Source of the DNA: Panulirus ornatus
Taxonomy: Eukaryota > Arthropoda > Malacostraca > Decapoda > Palinuridae
Assembly: GCF_036320965.1 (NCBI RefSeq)
Contig: NC_092289.1
Coordinates: 19,869,778 to 19,933,777, forward strand
Reading direction: 5' to 3'
Length of the DNA stretch: 64,000 nt
Shown: positions 35,765 to 47,489 of the stretch, in pieces
Layout of the letters: every line of letters starts with the position of its first letter
How positions within the stretch are numbered: position 1 is the stretch's first letter
Position numbers and translations under genes: made by a program
The notes under the pieces: generated by a model
Databases searched by the model: none
Seen by the model: only the letters and a program-made list of their open reading frames with translations
What the model was told of the DNA's origin: nothing

Positions 35765-35829
<65 letters not shown>
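35765..35829. repeat. (TA)n microsatellite
   Basis: Pure TA tract of 65 bp. Confidence 0.97.
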
Positions 35830-35832
<3 letters not shown>

Positions 35833-36219
35833 AAATGTAAAGGTATCAGACATGACACATGACCTGACACTTTTCACTCTAGGATTGTCGTAACTGTGAC
35901 CATTTCGCATGATGGGAAAGAAAAACCTTTTTTTTTAATACCTGCAATTCCAACAACATGTTTCAATAGGAAAGGGGGGTAACCCCCACACTTTCCTTTT
36001 TTTTTTTTCTTTTTTTCTTCCCCTTAAATTCAAACACAGTTCTTTCCATTTCTATTTCAATTTCAAATTCTGCAGCACGGACCGATACGGTGAGCGGCAC
36101 CACACGCAACCCACCTCCCCCCCACCCTTCCCCCCCTCACCTTTTCCCACCCCTTGACGTAGCCTGGCAACGAGGGAATCGCTGGTCGTCGTGTTACATG
36201 ATCGCGATGGTGCGCACGA

Positions 36220-36240
36220 CCCCCCCCCCCCCCCCCCCCC
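36220..36240. repeat. Poly(C)21 homopolymer
   Basis: Twenty-one consecutive C residues, the longest G/C homopolymer in the window. Confidence 0.95.
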
Positions 36241-36339
36241 GCCCCTCTTGGGTACGATGACCTGAGTTTTGACCTGATTCTCAGGGGTCGGGTTAAAGGT
36301 CACGTAACATTATGGCCGAGGATTTGTATCGTCCGGCTA

Positions 36340-36620
36340 AAAGGGTGTCGTGTCGTCGTGCTCGAGGGTCGCTCCATTGTTGTGCTCAAGGGTCGTTCCT
36401 TCGTACTCAAGGGTCGTTACGTCGTGCCCAAGGGTCGTAACGCCGTGCTCAAGGGGCGTAGCGACGTTGCTCAAGGGTCGTAACGTCGTGCTCAAGGGTC
36501 GTAGTGACGTTGCTCAAGGATCGCACCATAAGTAATCGTACTGTCGTGATGAAGGGTCGTCCCGTCGTGTTCAAGGGCACGTGTAGGGTCGTGCTCAAGG
36601 GTCTGGTACTGCCTTTCTCA
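36340..36620. repeat. Dispersed 21-bp minisatellite family, locus 4 (+)
   Basis: About 12 units of CGTGCTCAAGGG plus TCGTWACGT, with occasional 22-23 bp units (TTGCTCAAGGGTCG). Confidence 0.92.
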
Positions 36621-36639
36621 AGGGGTTACCTTGGAGGAG

Positions 36640-37580
36640 GGGAAAACTGGAAACATCTTACGCAGTTTCCCTCTGTATAATATCATGGCCCGCGCAGAAT
36701 TTTCCCTCTGGGTCGAGTGCAAAGCGCTTGATACTGACGCAGTAATTGGGGGATGAGTGGGAAGAATTGGGCGTAATTGGGAATAGGATTAGTGTTTTCG
36801 TTTGACTTTAAAGTTTTCTCTTCTTAGGTTTTATTTCCTAGAATTGTTCCAATTTCCTCCTCTAGCCTATTTGGATTTGTTGTTATCCTCCTTATTTTAA
36901 CTGAATTCAATTCTTTATCATCCGTTCAGAAACTGGTGCGACTCTCTATTTTTCTTCCAAATCCAGAAAATGGTTTGCTAATTACGTGTTCGCTTTACTC
37001 AAACTTAGGTTTGATATTAATGTATATATATCTATATTTAAATTCTCTATAATTCTCTGTTTTTTTCAATGACTGATACGCTAAAATATGTCAAAATTTG
37101 ATTAAATTTACTATAGTTGTCAGTATTACCAGGTGTACTGTAAGTATTCACACCCTTCTTAATTTCCTTTGTTTGAAATGCTTTTGTCTTACCAGGATTT
37201 AACAATATGTAGATTTTATTAATATATTATAATGCTCCACGAAGATTGACGCACCCAGAAGACGGATGAACAAATAGGCCGAGAGAGACAAGAAAAAAAT
37301 ATTGTTAAAGAAGACGAACAAGTATTGAGAGAAAACGTGAAGCATGTATCTAAAGAAAACGTGAAGTGGGCAGTGATAGGGGGTCAAAGTCGAAAGAGTG
37401 GGGGAGTGGGAGGGGGACGTCTAAAGAGGTATGTAATGGGATGGAAGTTTGGCATTTTGTTGCAGATGGAGCGACGGTTTGGACTGCAGGATATTGCACA
37501 GGAGTTTTGGGGGAGTGGGTTCAGGACGGTGAAGGTGAACGTTGAGGAAAGCAGTTCAGTGTGTGTTTGATCAAACAATG
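36640..37580. other. Unique AT-rich sequence
   Basis: Non-repetitive. The minus strand contains NPGKTKAFQT-like codons near 37190, faintly resembling a LINE reverse transcriptase, but the following frame does not continue the match. No gene is called. Confidence 0.35.
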
Positions 37581-37585
37581 TCGCC

Positions 37586-37587
<2 letters not shown>

Positions 37588-37638
<51 letters not shown>
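37588..37638. repeat. (TG)n microsatellite
   Basis: Pure TG tract of 51 bp. Confidence 0.96.
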
Positions 37639-37640
<2 letters not shown>

Positions 37641-37719
37641 AATGGTAGATGAAGGTAAGAGGGATTTCGTAATTGAGCATATCTGGAGTGCATTGTTTGG
37701 TGGAAGTCTTTAAGTTGGC

Positions 37720-38085
37720 ATGTGCTGGGGAGTGCTGGCATGTGTTGGGGAGTGTTGGCATGTGTTGGAGGAGTGTTGGCATGTGTTGGGGAGTGTTGGC
37801 ATGTGTTGGAGGACTGTTGGCATGTGTTGGGGAGTGCTGGCATGTGTTGGGGACTGTTGGCATGTGTTGGGGAGTGTTGGCATGTGTTGGAGGACTGTTG
37901 GTATGTGTTGGGGACTGTTGGTATGTGTTGGAGACTGTTGGCATGTGCTGGGGACTGTTAGCATGTGTTGGGGACAGTCGGAATGTGTTAGGGACTTTTG
38001 GCATGTGTTGGAGGACTGTCGGCATGTGTTGGGGACTATTGGCATGTGTTGGAGGACTGTCGGCATGTGCTGGGGGACTGTTAGA
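37720..38085. repeat. 20/21-bp minisatellite (GGCATGTGTTGGGGACTGTT type)
   Basis: About 18 units. Two length classes, GGGGA (20 bp) and GGAGGA (21 bp), are interspersed, so reading frames shift along the array. Confidence 0.94.
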
Positions 38086-38600
38086 GGTCATTCTTCATCT
38101 CAGGTACTATTAGATATCAGAGTTTAATCCCGAGGTCATGTCACTGCTAAAGGTCACACAGTTCAGCAAAGGCCATTGGAGGAGGAGGAGGAGGGAGGGA
38201 CGGACCGTCGGAGGTCGTGATAGTTCAGCCCAGGTCATGGCTCTCTATTGGAGGTCGTAGGTCGTCGTGGAGGGGAGGAGGAGGGGTTAGTGGAGGGAAG
38301 ATCATAGGTGGTCAGGTGTACGAGGGGAGAGTGTGCGGTGGTGCGGGGTGGTGAGCAATGTGGAGGTTCTTGAACCATTCACATACATCCTAAGACCTGG
38401 TTTAGATTCGTACCATTAAGACATTACCCAGATGAGGAGGACCACATCGTAATGAGATGGTTAGTGAGGAACGACGTGCCGGATGCAGATAAACAGTCGA
38501 CAAGAGAAGGCGGGGGAGATAAATTATTTATGAAGGAAAGATTAAAGAAAGTGTTACACGCATAATTATGGTGAAGACGCGGAGAATGTGGAGTGAGGAT
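38086..38600. other. Unique purine-rich sequence
   Basis: Recurrent AGGTCRT words and GGAGGAGG runs. No gene recognised. Confidence 0.4.
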
Positions 38601-38607
38601 TGGGAAA

Positions 38608-38608
<1 letters not shown>

Positions 38609-38654
<46 letters not shown>
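38609..38654. repeat. (TG)n microsatellite
   Basis: Pure TG tract of 46 bp. Confidence 0.96.
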
Positions 38655-38656
<2 letters not shown>

Positions 38657-38699
38657 GATGGAATAGATGGGTTGATCTTGGATAGATGGGACGGTGAAA

Positions 38700-38805
38700 A
38701 TTGGCTTTGTCTCTCCCGCATCAACTCAGGTTTCAACCCGCAATCTGGCATCGCAACGCCATATTCTATGTCGCGCCTCGTTTTCTGCCAATTAGCTCAT
38801 GAGCT
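38700..38805 (-). mobile_element. Possible tRNA-like SINE head
   Basis: The minus strand reads TGAGCTAATTGGCAG (resembling the tRNA A-box TAGCTCAGTTGG, plus-strand 38785-38799), CGATGCCAGATTGCG, and GGGTTGAAACC (B-box-like, plus-strand 38729-38739). Single degraded copy. Confidence 0.35.
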
Positions 38806-39088
38806 GTGCTAACGTAATTACCATAAGCCATTCCCTTTACAAAACAAATAGTTACGAAAATAGAAAAAAAAAAATTGGAACATAAACTCCTAAAAAAAAA
38901 AGGAGAAAAAAGAGCGTATCAGTTGGTAATTTTTTTGACGTATATTCAAATTACTACGGTAGGAAAAATGTGAAGGAAATCTCATTATAGAGTGAGGGGC
39001 TGCAAAGCTAATCTGAAACTTTGGAAAATTACACGAGTTGGCAATGATGTGGTTTGTTTATATACACAGTTTGCTTCGGACAGTGACG

Positions 39089-39187
39089 GTGTGTGTGTGT
39101 GTATGTGTGTGTGTGTAACGCGTCGTAATGCGTAGGGTGGCGGTTGTGTGTGTGTGTGTCTGTAACGCGTCGTGATGCGTAGGTGAC

Positions 39188-39231
<44 letters not shown>
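39089..39231. repeat. Three (TG)n tracts with duplicated spacer
   Basis: TG tracts at 39089-39116, 39144-39160 and 39189-39231 are separated by a duplicated word, AACGCGTCGTRATGCGTAG, indicating local tandem duplication. Confidence 0.93.
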
Positions 39232-39362
39232 CTTGCCGTGACGTAGCACATGGTGACAAATTGTTGCGTGACGGGCCGTGACGCGCATGATGACGCCTGT
39301 GCCTGTGCGTATGACGGCCCGTGACGCGCGCACAGGTTCTGGCAAGCATATTGAAAGATGTC

Positions 39363-39366
<4 letters not shown>

Positions 39367-39440
<74 letters not shown>
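39367..39440. repeat. (CT)n microsatellite
   Basis: Pure CT tract of about 74 bp. Confidence 0.97.
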
Positions 39441-39442
<2 letters not shown>

Positions 39443-39909
39443 ACGACACCACCCCATGATGAGATGTATGTGTCCCACCCTCACCCACCCACCCTCACCC
39501 TCACCCTCTATATGGTGCCGGTAGAAAGGGTCTCCTCTCCCGTTTTCTGCATATTTGACCCCCCTCCCACCCTCCCTCCCTCTCCCCCATGCGCTACAAC
39601 ACCAGACAAACAATTCTATTTCCAGTGGGAAGTTCGACAGAATGGACGAAGCGTTGTAACGCTTTGAATACCAGCATATTCAATTTCCCTTTAATTCCTC
39701 GCCATCTTCTGTGTGGAAATAAATCGCTTGGCCGTCAGTCGGCTCGTGGCCTCCACGGCGAATTTATGCAAATTAGTTCGGAAATTTCCCCCCCTTTTTT
39801 GTTTGTTTATTGTTGTTCTTCTTGTGGTCGTGGGTTGTAAGTGGTTGTGATGGTGACTGTTAGAATTATGGTGATTGGTGTTGTTTCTGAGCCATGTTTT
39901 ATTTCATAT

Positions 39910-39910
39910 A

Positions 39911-39961
<51 letters not shown>

Positions 39962-40018
39962 CATTATTATCATTATTATTATCATTATTATTATTATTAT
40001 CATCATTATCACTAGTAC

Positions 40019-40070
<52 letters not shown>

Positions 40071-40107
40071 GTTATCATTATTACTGTTATTATTATTATT
40101 ATTATTC
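39910..40107. repeat. Imperfect (TTA)n trinucleotide repeat
   Basis: About 66 triplets of TTA with TCA, GTA and TCG-type interruptions, the largest trinucleotide tract in the window. Confidence 0.97.
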
Positions 40108-40109
40108 AT

Positions 40110-40925
40110 GATGTGCAGTTAATGTCACAATTATTGTGGCTGTAAATACATGATTATTTTCACCATCCGTCCATTTGAAATGAGAAGGGCGGGAGGAATA
40201 ATTGTATTCATGTTGATTACTATTATCATTTTATCCTGTTTCAGTTAATGTATGTGACTGATACACTGTTAGCATTAGTTATTAGCTCGTATTAGTTATT
40301 GTGTTCGTTGCTAATGCAGTGATTGCGGCAGTTATTCACGCCTGTTGTTATGTTATGTTTTGTTATACGAGGTTCTCCATATTGCAGCGAAGCTGTTAAT
40401 CCCTGTGCAATTTATGGAGCAATTCCCCCCCTACGTCTGTGCTGGCGACAATTTGAATTTATTCTGTCGTTTGGCCCCAGTTGCGCTGCGGGAAATATTG
40501 AGGCAAGTATCATAGATCACATTTTGCAGTCTGGTAGCCAAGCGGAAGTGAAATGGCACCTGCCAATTTGAGAAGAAGGCCCCCCCGTGTGGTGTGTACT
40601 GCTCCTTTGGCAAAGTGTTCCATTTTCAGATCTGATGTTTCGTGTTGGGCGGGCAGTATTTTTTTTCCTTCTCTTTTTATTGATTTTTGTAATATTTTCT
40701 TTTGTTGTGTGTGTGTTTATTGGAGTTTCTTGGTTGTATTTTCGTGACGGGTTTCGTGACAGTGGGTTAGGTGATTTTTTTCTTGTTTGTTTGTTTGTTT
40801 GTTTCCCTTTTGGCAGCCGGGTGAGCGAGACGCTTGCGACCCTTGGGGTCATATGGTAAGGTGACCTCCGGCCTGATGAACTTTAAAAAGTTCGGGTCAA
40901 AGGCCCCTTCGTCATAATCGGGGGT
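40110..40925. other. Unique sequence, T-rich
   Basis: No repeat or gene recognised. Ends in a short TTTG run near 40786. Confidence 0.45.
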
Positions 40926-40929
40926 AGAA

Positions 40930-41285
40930 GTCATGCTCAGGGGTCGTTCGTTCGTGCTCAAGGGTCGTTCGTTCGTGCTCAAGGGTCGATCGCTCGTGCT
41001 TAAGGTCCGTGCCGTCGTGCTCAAGGGTCGTTCGTTCGTGCTCAAGGGTCGATCGTTCGTGCTTAAGGTCCGTGCCGTCGTGCTCTTGGGTCGATCGTTC
41101 GTGCTCAACGTTCGTGCCCGTCGTGCTCAAGGGGTCGTACCACCGTGCTCGAGGGTCGCGCCGCCGTGCTCAAGGGTCGAACGGTCGCGGTCGTGCCCAA
41201 GGGTCGTATCGTCCGTGCTCAGTGGGTCGTACCGCCATGCTCAGAGGTCGCTGCGCCGTACTTCAGGGTCGTGCCCTTGTGATCG
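40930..41285. repeat. Dispersed 21-bp minisatellite family, locus 5 (+)
   Basis: About 16 units of CGTGCTCAAGGG plus TCGTTCGTT or TCGATCGTT. The left part shows a repeated block of AAGGTCCGTGCCGTCGTGCT followed by two GTTCGTT units. Confidence 0.93.
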
Positions 41286-41448
41286 TGCGTTGATCGTGAT
41301 CACCCGTCGGGCAGTGGTTTGCGAGAGACGTACATACAAAGTCCGACGGTTGTGTGTGTGTGTGTGGAATGTTTAATGGTTTCCCCTAACTCTCTTATCC
41401 CGTGTGACTGCATGCAAAATAGCTTGCTTTTCTTCATCGTAGTTTAGA

Positions 41449-41817
41449 TTGGTTGGTTGGTTTGAGGGAGAGAGAGATATTTTGGTACATTTCATCCTGA
41501 TGGCTGCCTCCTCGGCTCCCGACGCAGACTACGCTCTGTCCTCCTCGCCGACAATGACATCTGATGTCGTGTCTGCTTCCGAGTCGTCTGTAGGCACACA
41601 GTTACCACCACCTCCCCCTGCCCTTGGTCTTTTGGTCTTTGTCCCACGAGGAAAGCCTGCCACATGCATCCATCATTTTTGGCTCCAGGGTCTGAGCCAG
41701 ATATGGCTTGGACTTGGGCGATCACTCGCGGATGGGGTTTTGTTACACGTTTCTAGACGCTTCACTACTTCAACGTGGAAACAGAAGATTGCTGGGAAAG
41801 TAATGACGTGCCAGTGA
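41449..41817 (+). other. Uncharacterised 122-codon open frame
   Basis: The frame has ordinary, Ser-rich then mixed composition and a Met at 41500 followed by AASSAPDADYALSSSP. No domain, homologue or splice signal was recognised. It ends as the 32-bp array begins. Could be chance or a transposon fragment. Confidence 0.15.
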
Positions 41818-41945
41818 TACAACATCATCACGTCTACTTTGGCTGTTGATACAACATCATCACGTCTACTTTGGCTGTTGATACAACATCATCACGTCTA
41901 CTTTGGCTGTTGATACAACATCATCACGTCTACTTTGGTCGTATG
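41815..41945. repeat. 32-bp tandem repeat, four copies
   Basis: Four almost identical units of GATACAACATCATCACG plus TCTACTTTGGCTGTT. Confidence 0.96.
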
Positions 41946-42128
41946 GTTGGTGACCTGGAGAGAGAAAATATATGGGCTGGACACTCTCCCTTGTAGATAT
42001 ATCAACGTGTTCCGCCACTGTGGCGGCAAGAAGGAAGAATAAAATGCCTGAATCTGGAATTCCAATGATAGGAAGAGAAGCTGCAAATCATTTTGATGAT
42101 CGTAATATTTTTTTTTCTTGCGTGACAA

Positions 42129-42191
<63 letters not shown>
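42129..42191. repeat. (TG)n microsatellite
   Basis: Pure TG tract of 63 bp. Confidence 0.97.
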
Positions 42192-42193
<2 letters not shown>

Positions 42194-42387
42194 CTGCAAC
42201 CCTGCGCTAATGCAACCTCTTTTTGTTTCGACGGGAGAGGGAGGGAGGAGGGGAAAATCTATCCTAGGCATTCTGTGTGTCTTCTTGGGAGAAGAAATAA
42301 GGCTCTGTCGAGGGTTTTTCAATGTGGCGAAAACTGCGACGCTGGTTTATATCGAGGGCTTCAGTGGCAGGAAGTTGAGAAGGGGCT

Positions 42388-42388
<1 letters not shown>

Positions 42389-42440
<52 letters not shown>
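42389..42440. repeat. (TG)n microsatellite
   Basis: Pure TG tract of 52 bp. Confidence 0.97.
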
Positions 42441-42442
<2 letters not shown>

Positions 42443-42949
42443 GATGCAGTAGTATGACGTGTGTCAAGTATCCAAACATTTCGTGTGTCGTGCGCCCTCT
42501 TGTCTGGTCTGCGGCATTCGGAAGAAATTTCCCTCACCAGACCCAGCCTCGCCTCTTGATTTTCAGGAATTCGATTCAGACTTAAGACAAGTGTCTCGAG
42601 TAAAGTGTTCTCTCAAAATATATCTTTTATGTTTTTTTTTTTTTTTTACTACGTTGTAGTCGACAGTCATTCACCCAAGCCGATAAATCAAGCTGATCCC
42701 GATGTCTTGTTGGGGACTTTGCTTCCTCCTTCTCTCGGATCTAGATGTAAAGAACGGGAACCCACTCGCTCCCCCCGGGGAGGCAGCATTCTGATGGTAG
42801 AGACATCATGGAATAGATTTTGTCAGTTTCCTCTTATTTTCTCGTCAAAACGTGGATGATTGGCGTGCTGCAGCAGTGCACCGGGTCTAGAGGACGCAGC
42901 GGGGAAAGACTCTGCCCCGGTCTTTTGACTGGCGAAGCCACTTCACCGG

Positions 42950-43541
42950 TGATGCCTTGCGAAGCCTTAGAAAGCCGTGGCGCAAACGCGGCCGAAACAC
43001 CAAACGCACTCCGTACCAATCAAGAAGACACTGGGTTCGATCCTCTCGTCGAAGATAGATCGTGGAGAACACGGTTAGCTCATCTGTGCTGATCTTGAGT
43101 CTATAGTTCTTCCGATCTTGAGATTGTAGGTCTTCCGAGGCAGCTCACAGCCGAGGTTTCCGAACTGTGCGTTCGGGAAAGGCAGAGAGCCACGGAGGAC
43201 CACCATGTGAAGAAAAGAAGACTGGCTTCGGAGAGAAGGCATTGCTGCCGCCACCCACCGTCACAGAACCTTTGTACTGACGAACAACTTGGTCAAGCGG
43301 CTCGACAGAGAAGGACTGGAGTTACAGTATCTCTTTCCCATGTTTCCCTCAACTCGATTATGCCAGACTGAAGGAAGAGGGGGATATTCGAGTGCGTCTT
43401 GAAACCAGGCAACTCATGGACGATCCAGTGTTTGGGGACGCATGTAAAACGGTCACGAAAAGGATGCTTGGGTTATCCCTTAAGGCTGCCGTCAACTTAC
43501 CCCTCTTAGAAATAGGGAGGGGGTCTGATACCTCGAGTTGA
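42950..43541 (+). pseudogene. Degenerate remnant of an arthropod-dispersed, transposon-like ORF
   Basis: Read with several frame changes, this stretch matches from memory a protein repeatedly found in many copies in arthropod genomes. Its hallmarks are an ICGDLK segment, a CxWDSRA...HYVKKDWP segment, LLPPLHIKLG, FVKALDREG, and KFPQLS.AKLKEGI.VGPQIR. The decayed equivalents here, in order, are GEHG*LICADLESI (about 43055-43095), LEIVGL (about 43117), LCVRERQRA..HHVKKRRLASE (about 43165-43240), ALLPPPTVTE (about 43246), LVKRLDREGLELQYLF (about 43290-43340), and FPQLDYARLKEEGDIRVRLE then TRQLMDDPVF (43341-43430), ending at TGA 43539-43541. There is at least one in-frame stop and two or more frameshifts. 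Non-functional. The class of the parent mobile element was not determined. Confidence 0.6.
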
Positions 43542-43859
43542 GTCACATAGCCAAAAAGTATAACGCTGCGAAGTTATGACAAACGTCTTAAAATAAGATT
43601 TTTACACTCGCGTCTCGATTTCTTCTCGGGGGGAGAAACTTAGGAGCAATAAGCGAGGAGCAAGGGTGAAAGATTCCTCCAAGACAATTTCGGAAACGGG
43701 GAGGAGGAATTGGAGAAGATGGCGATGCCCGTCTGGAAGGCAGACTCCTCCTCCGGTCTCAAGAGGGATGATCCCAACCTCAGTACACAGGAGAATGCCG
43801 GGGAAAAGGTGGTCTCGTGAGCTCAGCTAATAATGGAATGTTGTTGGTGGCGATGTGTG

Positions 43860-43860
<1 letters not shown>

Positions 43861-43890
<30 letters not shown>

Positions 43891-43922
43891 TGCACAGCAC
43901 ACACACACACTTACACACACAC
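43861..43922. repeat. Imperfect (CA)n microsatellite
   Basis: CA tract interrupted by TGCACAG and TTACA. Confidence 0.93.
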
Positions 43923-44297
43923 GTACGGGTACCAGTTCGTGTTGGTATATGATACACTGTCTTTAACGTATCACTGTTGAGGGATGAATGTTTTACAATA
44001 TCTTGCATTAGTGACCTTATTAGAATTATTGTTCTTATTCCTGTTATCATATATTATACAGTGATGAAGAATATTTTCTCGTGGAGTGAGATCACCCGGG
44101 GTATTATCATTATTAGCACAACCCACGGAAAAAAAGATTAATTTCGCGGGTCGCCGACTCTCTTACCTAACGTAATTAGGTAGCGTAAAGGGGGGGTCAC
44201 ACCGTGGTCCTTAGGCCCAAGTTTCCACATATTCCCGGCTCCCTGCTGGAGTAATCCTTCCCGTCCCCTTTAAGTAAGAACCCTCATTTGGGTGTAT

Positions 44298-44298
<1 letters not shown>

Positions 44299-44356
<58 letters not shown>
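44299..44356. repeat. (CA)n microsatellite
   Basis: Pure CA tract of 58 bp. Confidence 0.97.
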
Positions 44357-44359
<3 letters not shown>

Positions 44360-44398
44360 ATGATGGAAAGCACTGTGTGGAAAATGTGGTATGTCTCG

Positions 44399-44404
<6 letters not shown>

Positions 44405-44482
<78 letters not shown>

Positions 44483-44559
44483 CTAAAAGTCCACGGGGAA
44501 AATGTATATGTGATGTGATTATTACACGCAAGTGCACTTGGGAGACAGCGATAAAGCAA

Positions 44560-44623
<64 letters not shown>
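44405..44623. repeat. Pair of (TA)n microsatellites
   Basis: TA tracts at 44405-44480 and 44564-44623 flank an 83-bp unique spacer. Confidence 0.97.
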
Positions 44624-44625
<2 letters not shown>

Positions 44626-44639
44626 TGGTGGTATCATCA

Positions 44640-45863
44640 GATGTGGATGGTCGTGTCATGCAGGACGCTGTTCCCCTGTAGTGAGAGGAGCGGGTGTTGC
44701 AGCGTCTTGAGGAGGTTAAGCCGTCAATACGGTGTGGCACATTGTATGCCGTCTGGTGCCGGGGAGGTCGGTGCCTCTTGGTGGCGGCACGGGACCCGCT
44801 GTGTGTGTGTCTCCCCCTCTTCCCCTCCTGCAGTGCCACGTGAGGTTATCTCAGGGCCACAGGTGAAGTGCTATGAGGTGTGTGTGTGAGTGAGAGCATA
44901 GTGCTGATTGATTAGATAGACCAGACTATCGAAGGGGTCAGTTCAGCAAGCGTCATTAATTCAATCCTAGGATTTATTTCGCCGTCGTCGTGGACCTTTT
45001 TGGTCAAGAGGAGCGGTGATGGTGAGGTGGAGGGAGGGAGGGAGGATTCTGCTTGAGGCCGGGTGTGTGGGTGGGTGGAGGAGGTGAAGGTTCGATTCAG
45101 CCATGCCAGTTTGTTCTGCAACTTGGGATTTAGTAATCTATATGCAAAGCTTGAGTTTGGCCGCTTTTGGATTATTTTTTTTCCCCCCTCCTCTCTCTCC
45201 TCGGCCGGAATTTATTGCCCAAAGTTTTATGACTTAAACTCACAGATCTTCAGATAATTGGAATTCATTGTATAAGTTATATCCTTTTAAGACTCGGGTG
45301 GTGGTGGTGGTGGTGGGGGGAAACCACTGGGTGATTTGTGAATTATTATTGGCTTCAGTGGATCCCGGCTTCCCTGGGCGGGTTTCACGCAGGGGGAGCT
45401 ACGGAGGGACTGGAGACTTTTTTTTTTTCAAGACGCTTCAGGTACTGTAGCGCTGTGCCATGCGTAAGAATTTCAGACATTAATGTAAAAAAATTATTTT
45501 TTTTTTTTTTGCTGAATCAGGTGAGAAACATCATGATGCAAGTTGTGGAAGGTTCGAGTTGTTGTATGGTCGAGCGTTTGCGAAAATGGTCATCCATCCG
45601 TCCTTTTATGTGTCTGTCTGTCTGTCTGTCTGTCTGTGTGAGACGAGAGGCGCCAGGTGACTGTTATCAACCCGGTGTGTTTATATTGGGTTTCATGTCT
45701 TAATGTAAGCTTCTCTTGTCTTTCCTTACTGGGCTTGGCTTTCATACCCAGTGGTTCTTTTCATCCTCGATCCTGAGCTAACTGTTGAGTTCTGTATGGT
45801 AGGGTGACTGTCCAATAATTGAGCGTGCCTTCCCTGTTGTTCGTGGACAGTGACGCGAGGTAA

Positions 45864-45865
<2 letters not shown>
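44640..45865. other. Unique sequence, no gene recognised
   Basis: Includes (GTG)n at about 45297-45317, T-runs at about 45418-45429 and 45496-45511, and (CTGT)n at about 45611-45639. No coding signature. Confidence 0.45.

Positions 45866-45866
<1 letters not shown>

Positions 45867-45949
<83 letters not shown>
45867..45949. repeat. (CT)n microsatellite
   Basis: Pure CT tract of 83 bp. Confidence 0.97.
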
Positions 45950-45951
<2 letters not shown>

Positions 45952-46227
45952 CCCCTGCCACTCTGCTATTCATGACTATAAGCATCTTCCCCCTCAGCTG
46001 GATAGGGGGAGGGGATGTGGTGAGGTCCAGGTGGAGGCCCGGGAGGCGGGTGATCATGGCAGACGAGGGGGGCGTGACCCCCACTCGCTGGCTGTCTGGG
46101 ATTGAGGCGGTTCCCTCTGACGTGTGGTGGGGACTCTGTGTCGCTGGGACTCGTGTGTGTGTGGCAGTGAGTGTAGCTGTCCTCTCCTCAGTCATTAGGA
46201 GTGTATGACCAGTGTATGGCTGCTGCT

Positions 46228-46228
<1 letters not shown>

Positions 46229-46287
<59 letters not shown>
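46229..46287. repeat. (TG)n microsatellite
   Basis: Pure TG tract of 59 bp. Confidence 0.97.
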
Positions 46288-46288
<1 letters not shown>

Positions 46289-46615
46289 CTTGAGCGATTG
46301 CTCTCCCTGCAGCGCGTCCGTGACAGCGTCCGTGATGATGCGGTATGGTCCACGCCAGAGATGCGAGTACGTGTTTGACCTGGGGTGCGTGACTTGCCAG
46401 TCCGCTGAAGTTTATCCTGCACAGGGAGGGGGGGGGGGACCGAGCGGCAAAACAAACTCGTTTCTCAAGTAGGTAAATGGGAGAGTTAGGGGCGTGGCTG
46501 TGTGTCGTGTGGCACCGTTGTTGACGGGGGGTTAGAGTAGCAGCAGGAGCCAGGCGCTGGTGGCACCACACGAATGGTACGTACGGACGGCCATTTTGGC
46601 ACTGAGGGAGAGGAA

Positions 46616-46760
<145 letters not shown>

Positions 46761-47154
46761 TTAACACAGATTAGCACAGATCCGGTAATGCAGTGACACA
46801 AATACAATACCAGAATCATCCTTTGTCTAGAATTGATTTCGAGAATTAATTCATACCGTGGTTAAGGGGAAACTGGCACAGGTACCGTTGCATACTGAGG
46901 CCAGAATATATGATATGGATCCCCACTCCCCCATAAACACTATTTGCCATTTCCTCCCGCGCGGGACTCCCGTTTGCTGGCCACAGTTATTAAGGGAAGG
47001 CTGGGCAGGGAGTTTGGAAAGAGGGATTGGGGTGTGGGGGGGAGATCGTTGAGTGTGTGATGCATCCTGCTGCTGCTGCTTAGAGTCATAGGGTTGTGGT
47101 AATGTGACCCGGGTCTTCTTGACACAGTCGAGTCACGGAGCTCAATTTCACCTC

Positions 47155-47345
47155 ACCGAAGATCTCTAGGGTGACTCAAATTAGCCCGCTGAATGTTTCG
47201 ACTTGGCCCTATGATTGTCTGCCGACTTGGCCCCGTGACCGTGTCCCGACTTGACCCTATGGGTAGCCCACCGACCTGACCTTGTGATAGTATCCCGACT
47301 TGGCAAGTTCCTCCCCGACACGGCCCTACAAGTGACCCTCATGCA
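47155..47345. repeat. About 24-bp diverged minisatellite
   Basis: Six to seven units around CGACTTGGCCCTATGACYGT and GTCYC. Lies just left of the large 27-bp array but is not obviously related to it. Confidence 0.7.
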
Positions 47346-47489
47346 CAGGTCCCCGTGGCTTCCGTCTCTTTCTTGTTTATGTGGCCTCCCCTTCCTCTTG
47401 CCTTTCTCACTACCACCTCACCTCCTTCAGCCCCCTCCTCATCCTTCCCCCCCCCCCCTCCTCGCCCGTTCTTCCCTCCTCACACTGTG

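Noticed and set aside
36830..37330. LINE RT fragment on the minus strand (NPGKTKAFQT)
   Set aside because: The short match does not extend; downstream codons lack the expected FLG motif.
46310..46475. Exon after CTCTCCCTGCAG acceptor (CEYVFDLGCVTCQS)
   Set aside because: The only open phase stops immediately before the apparent GTAAAT donor, and no domain is recognised.
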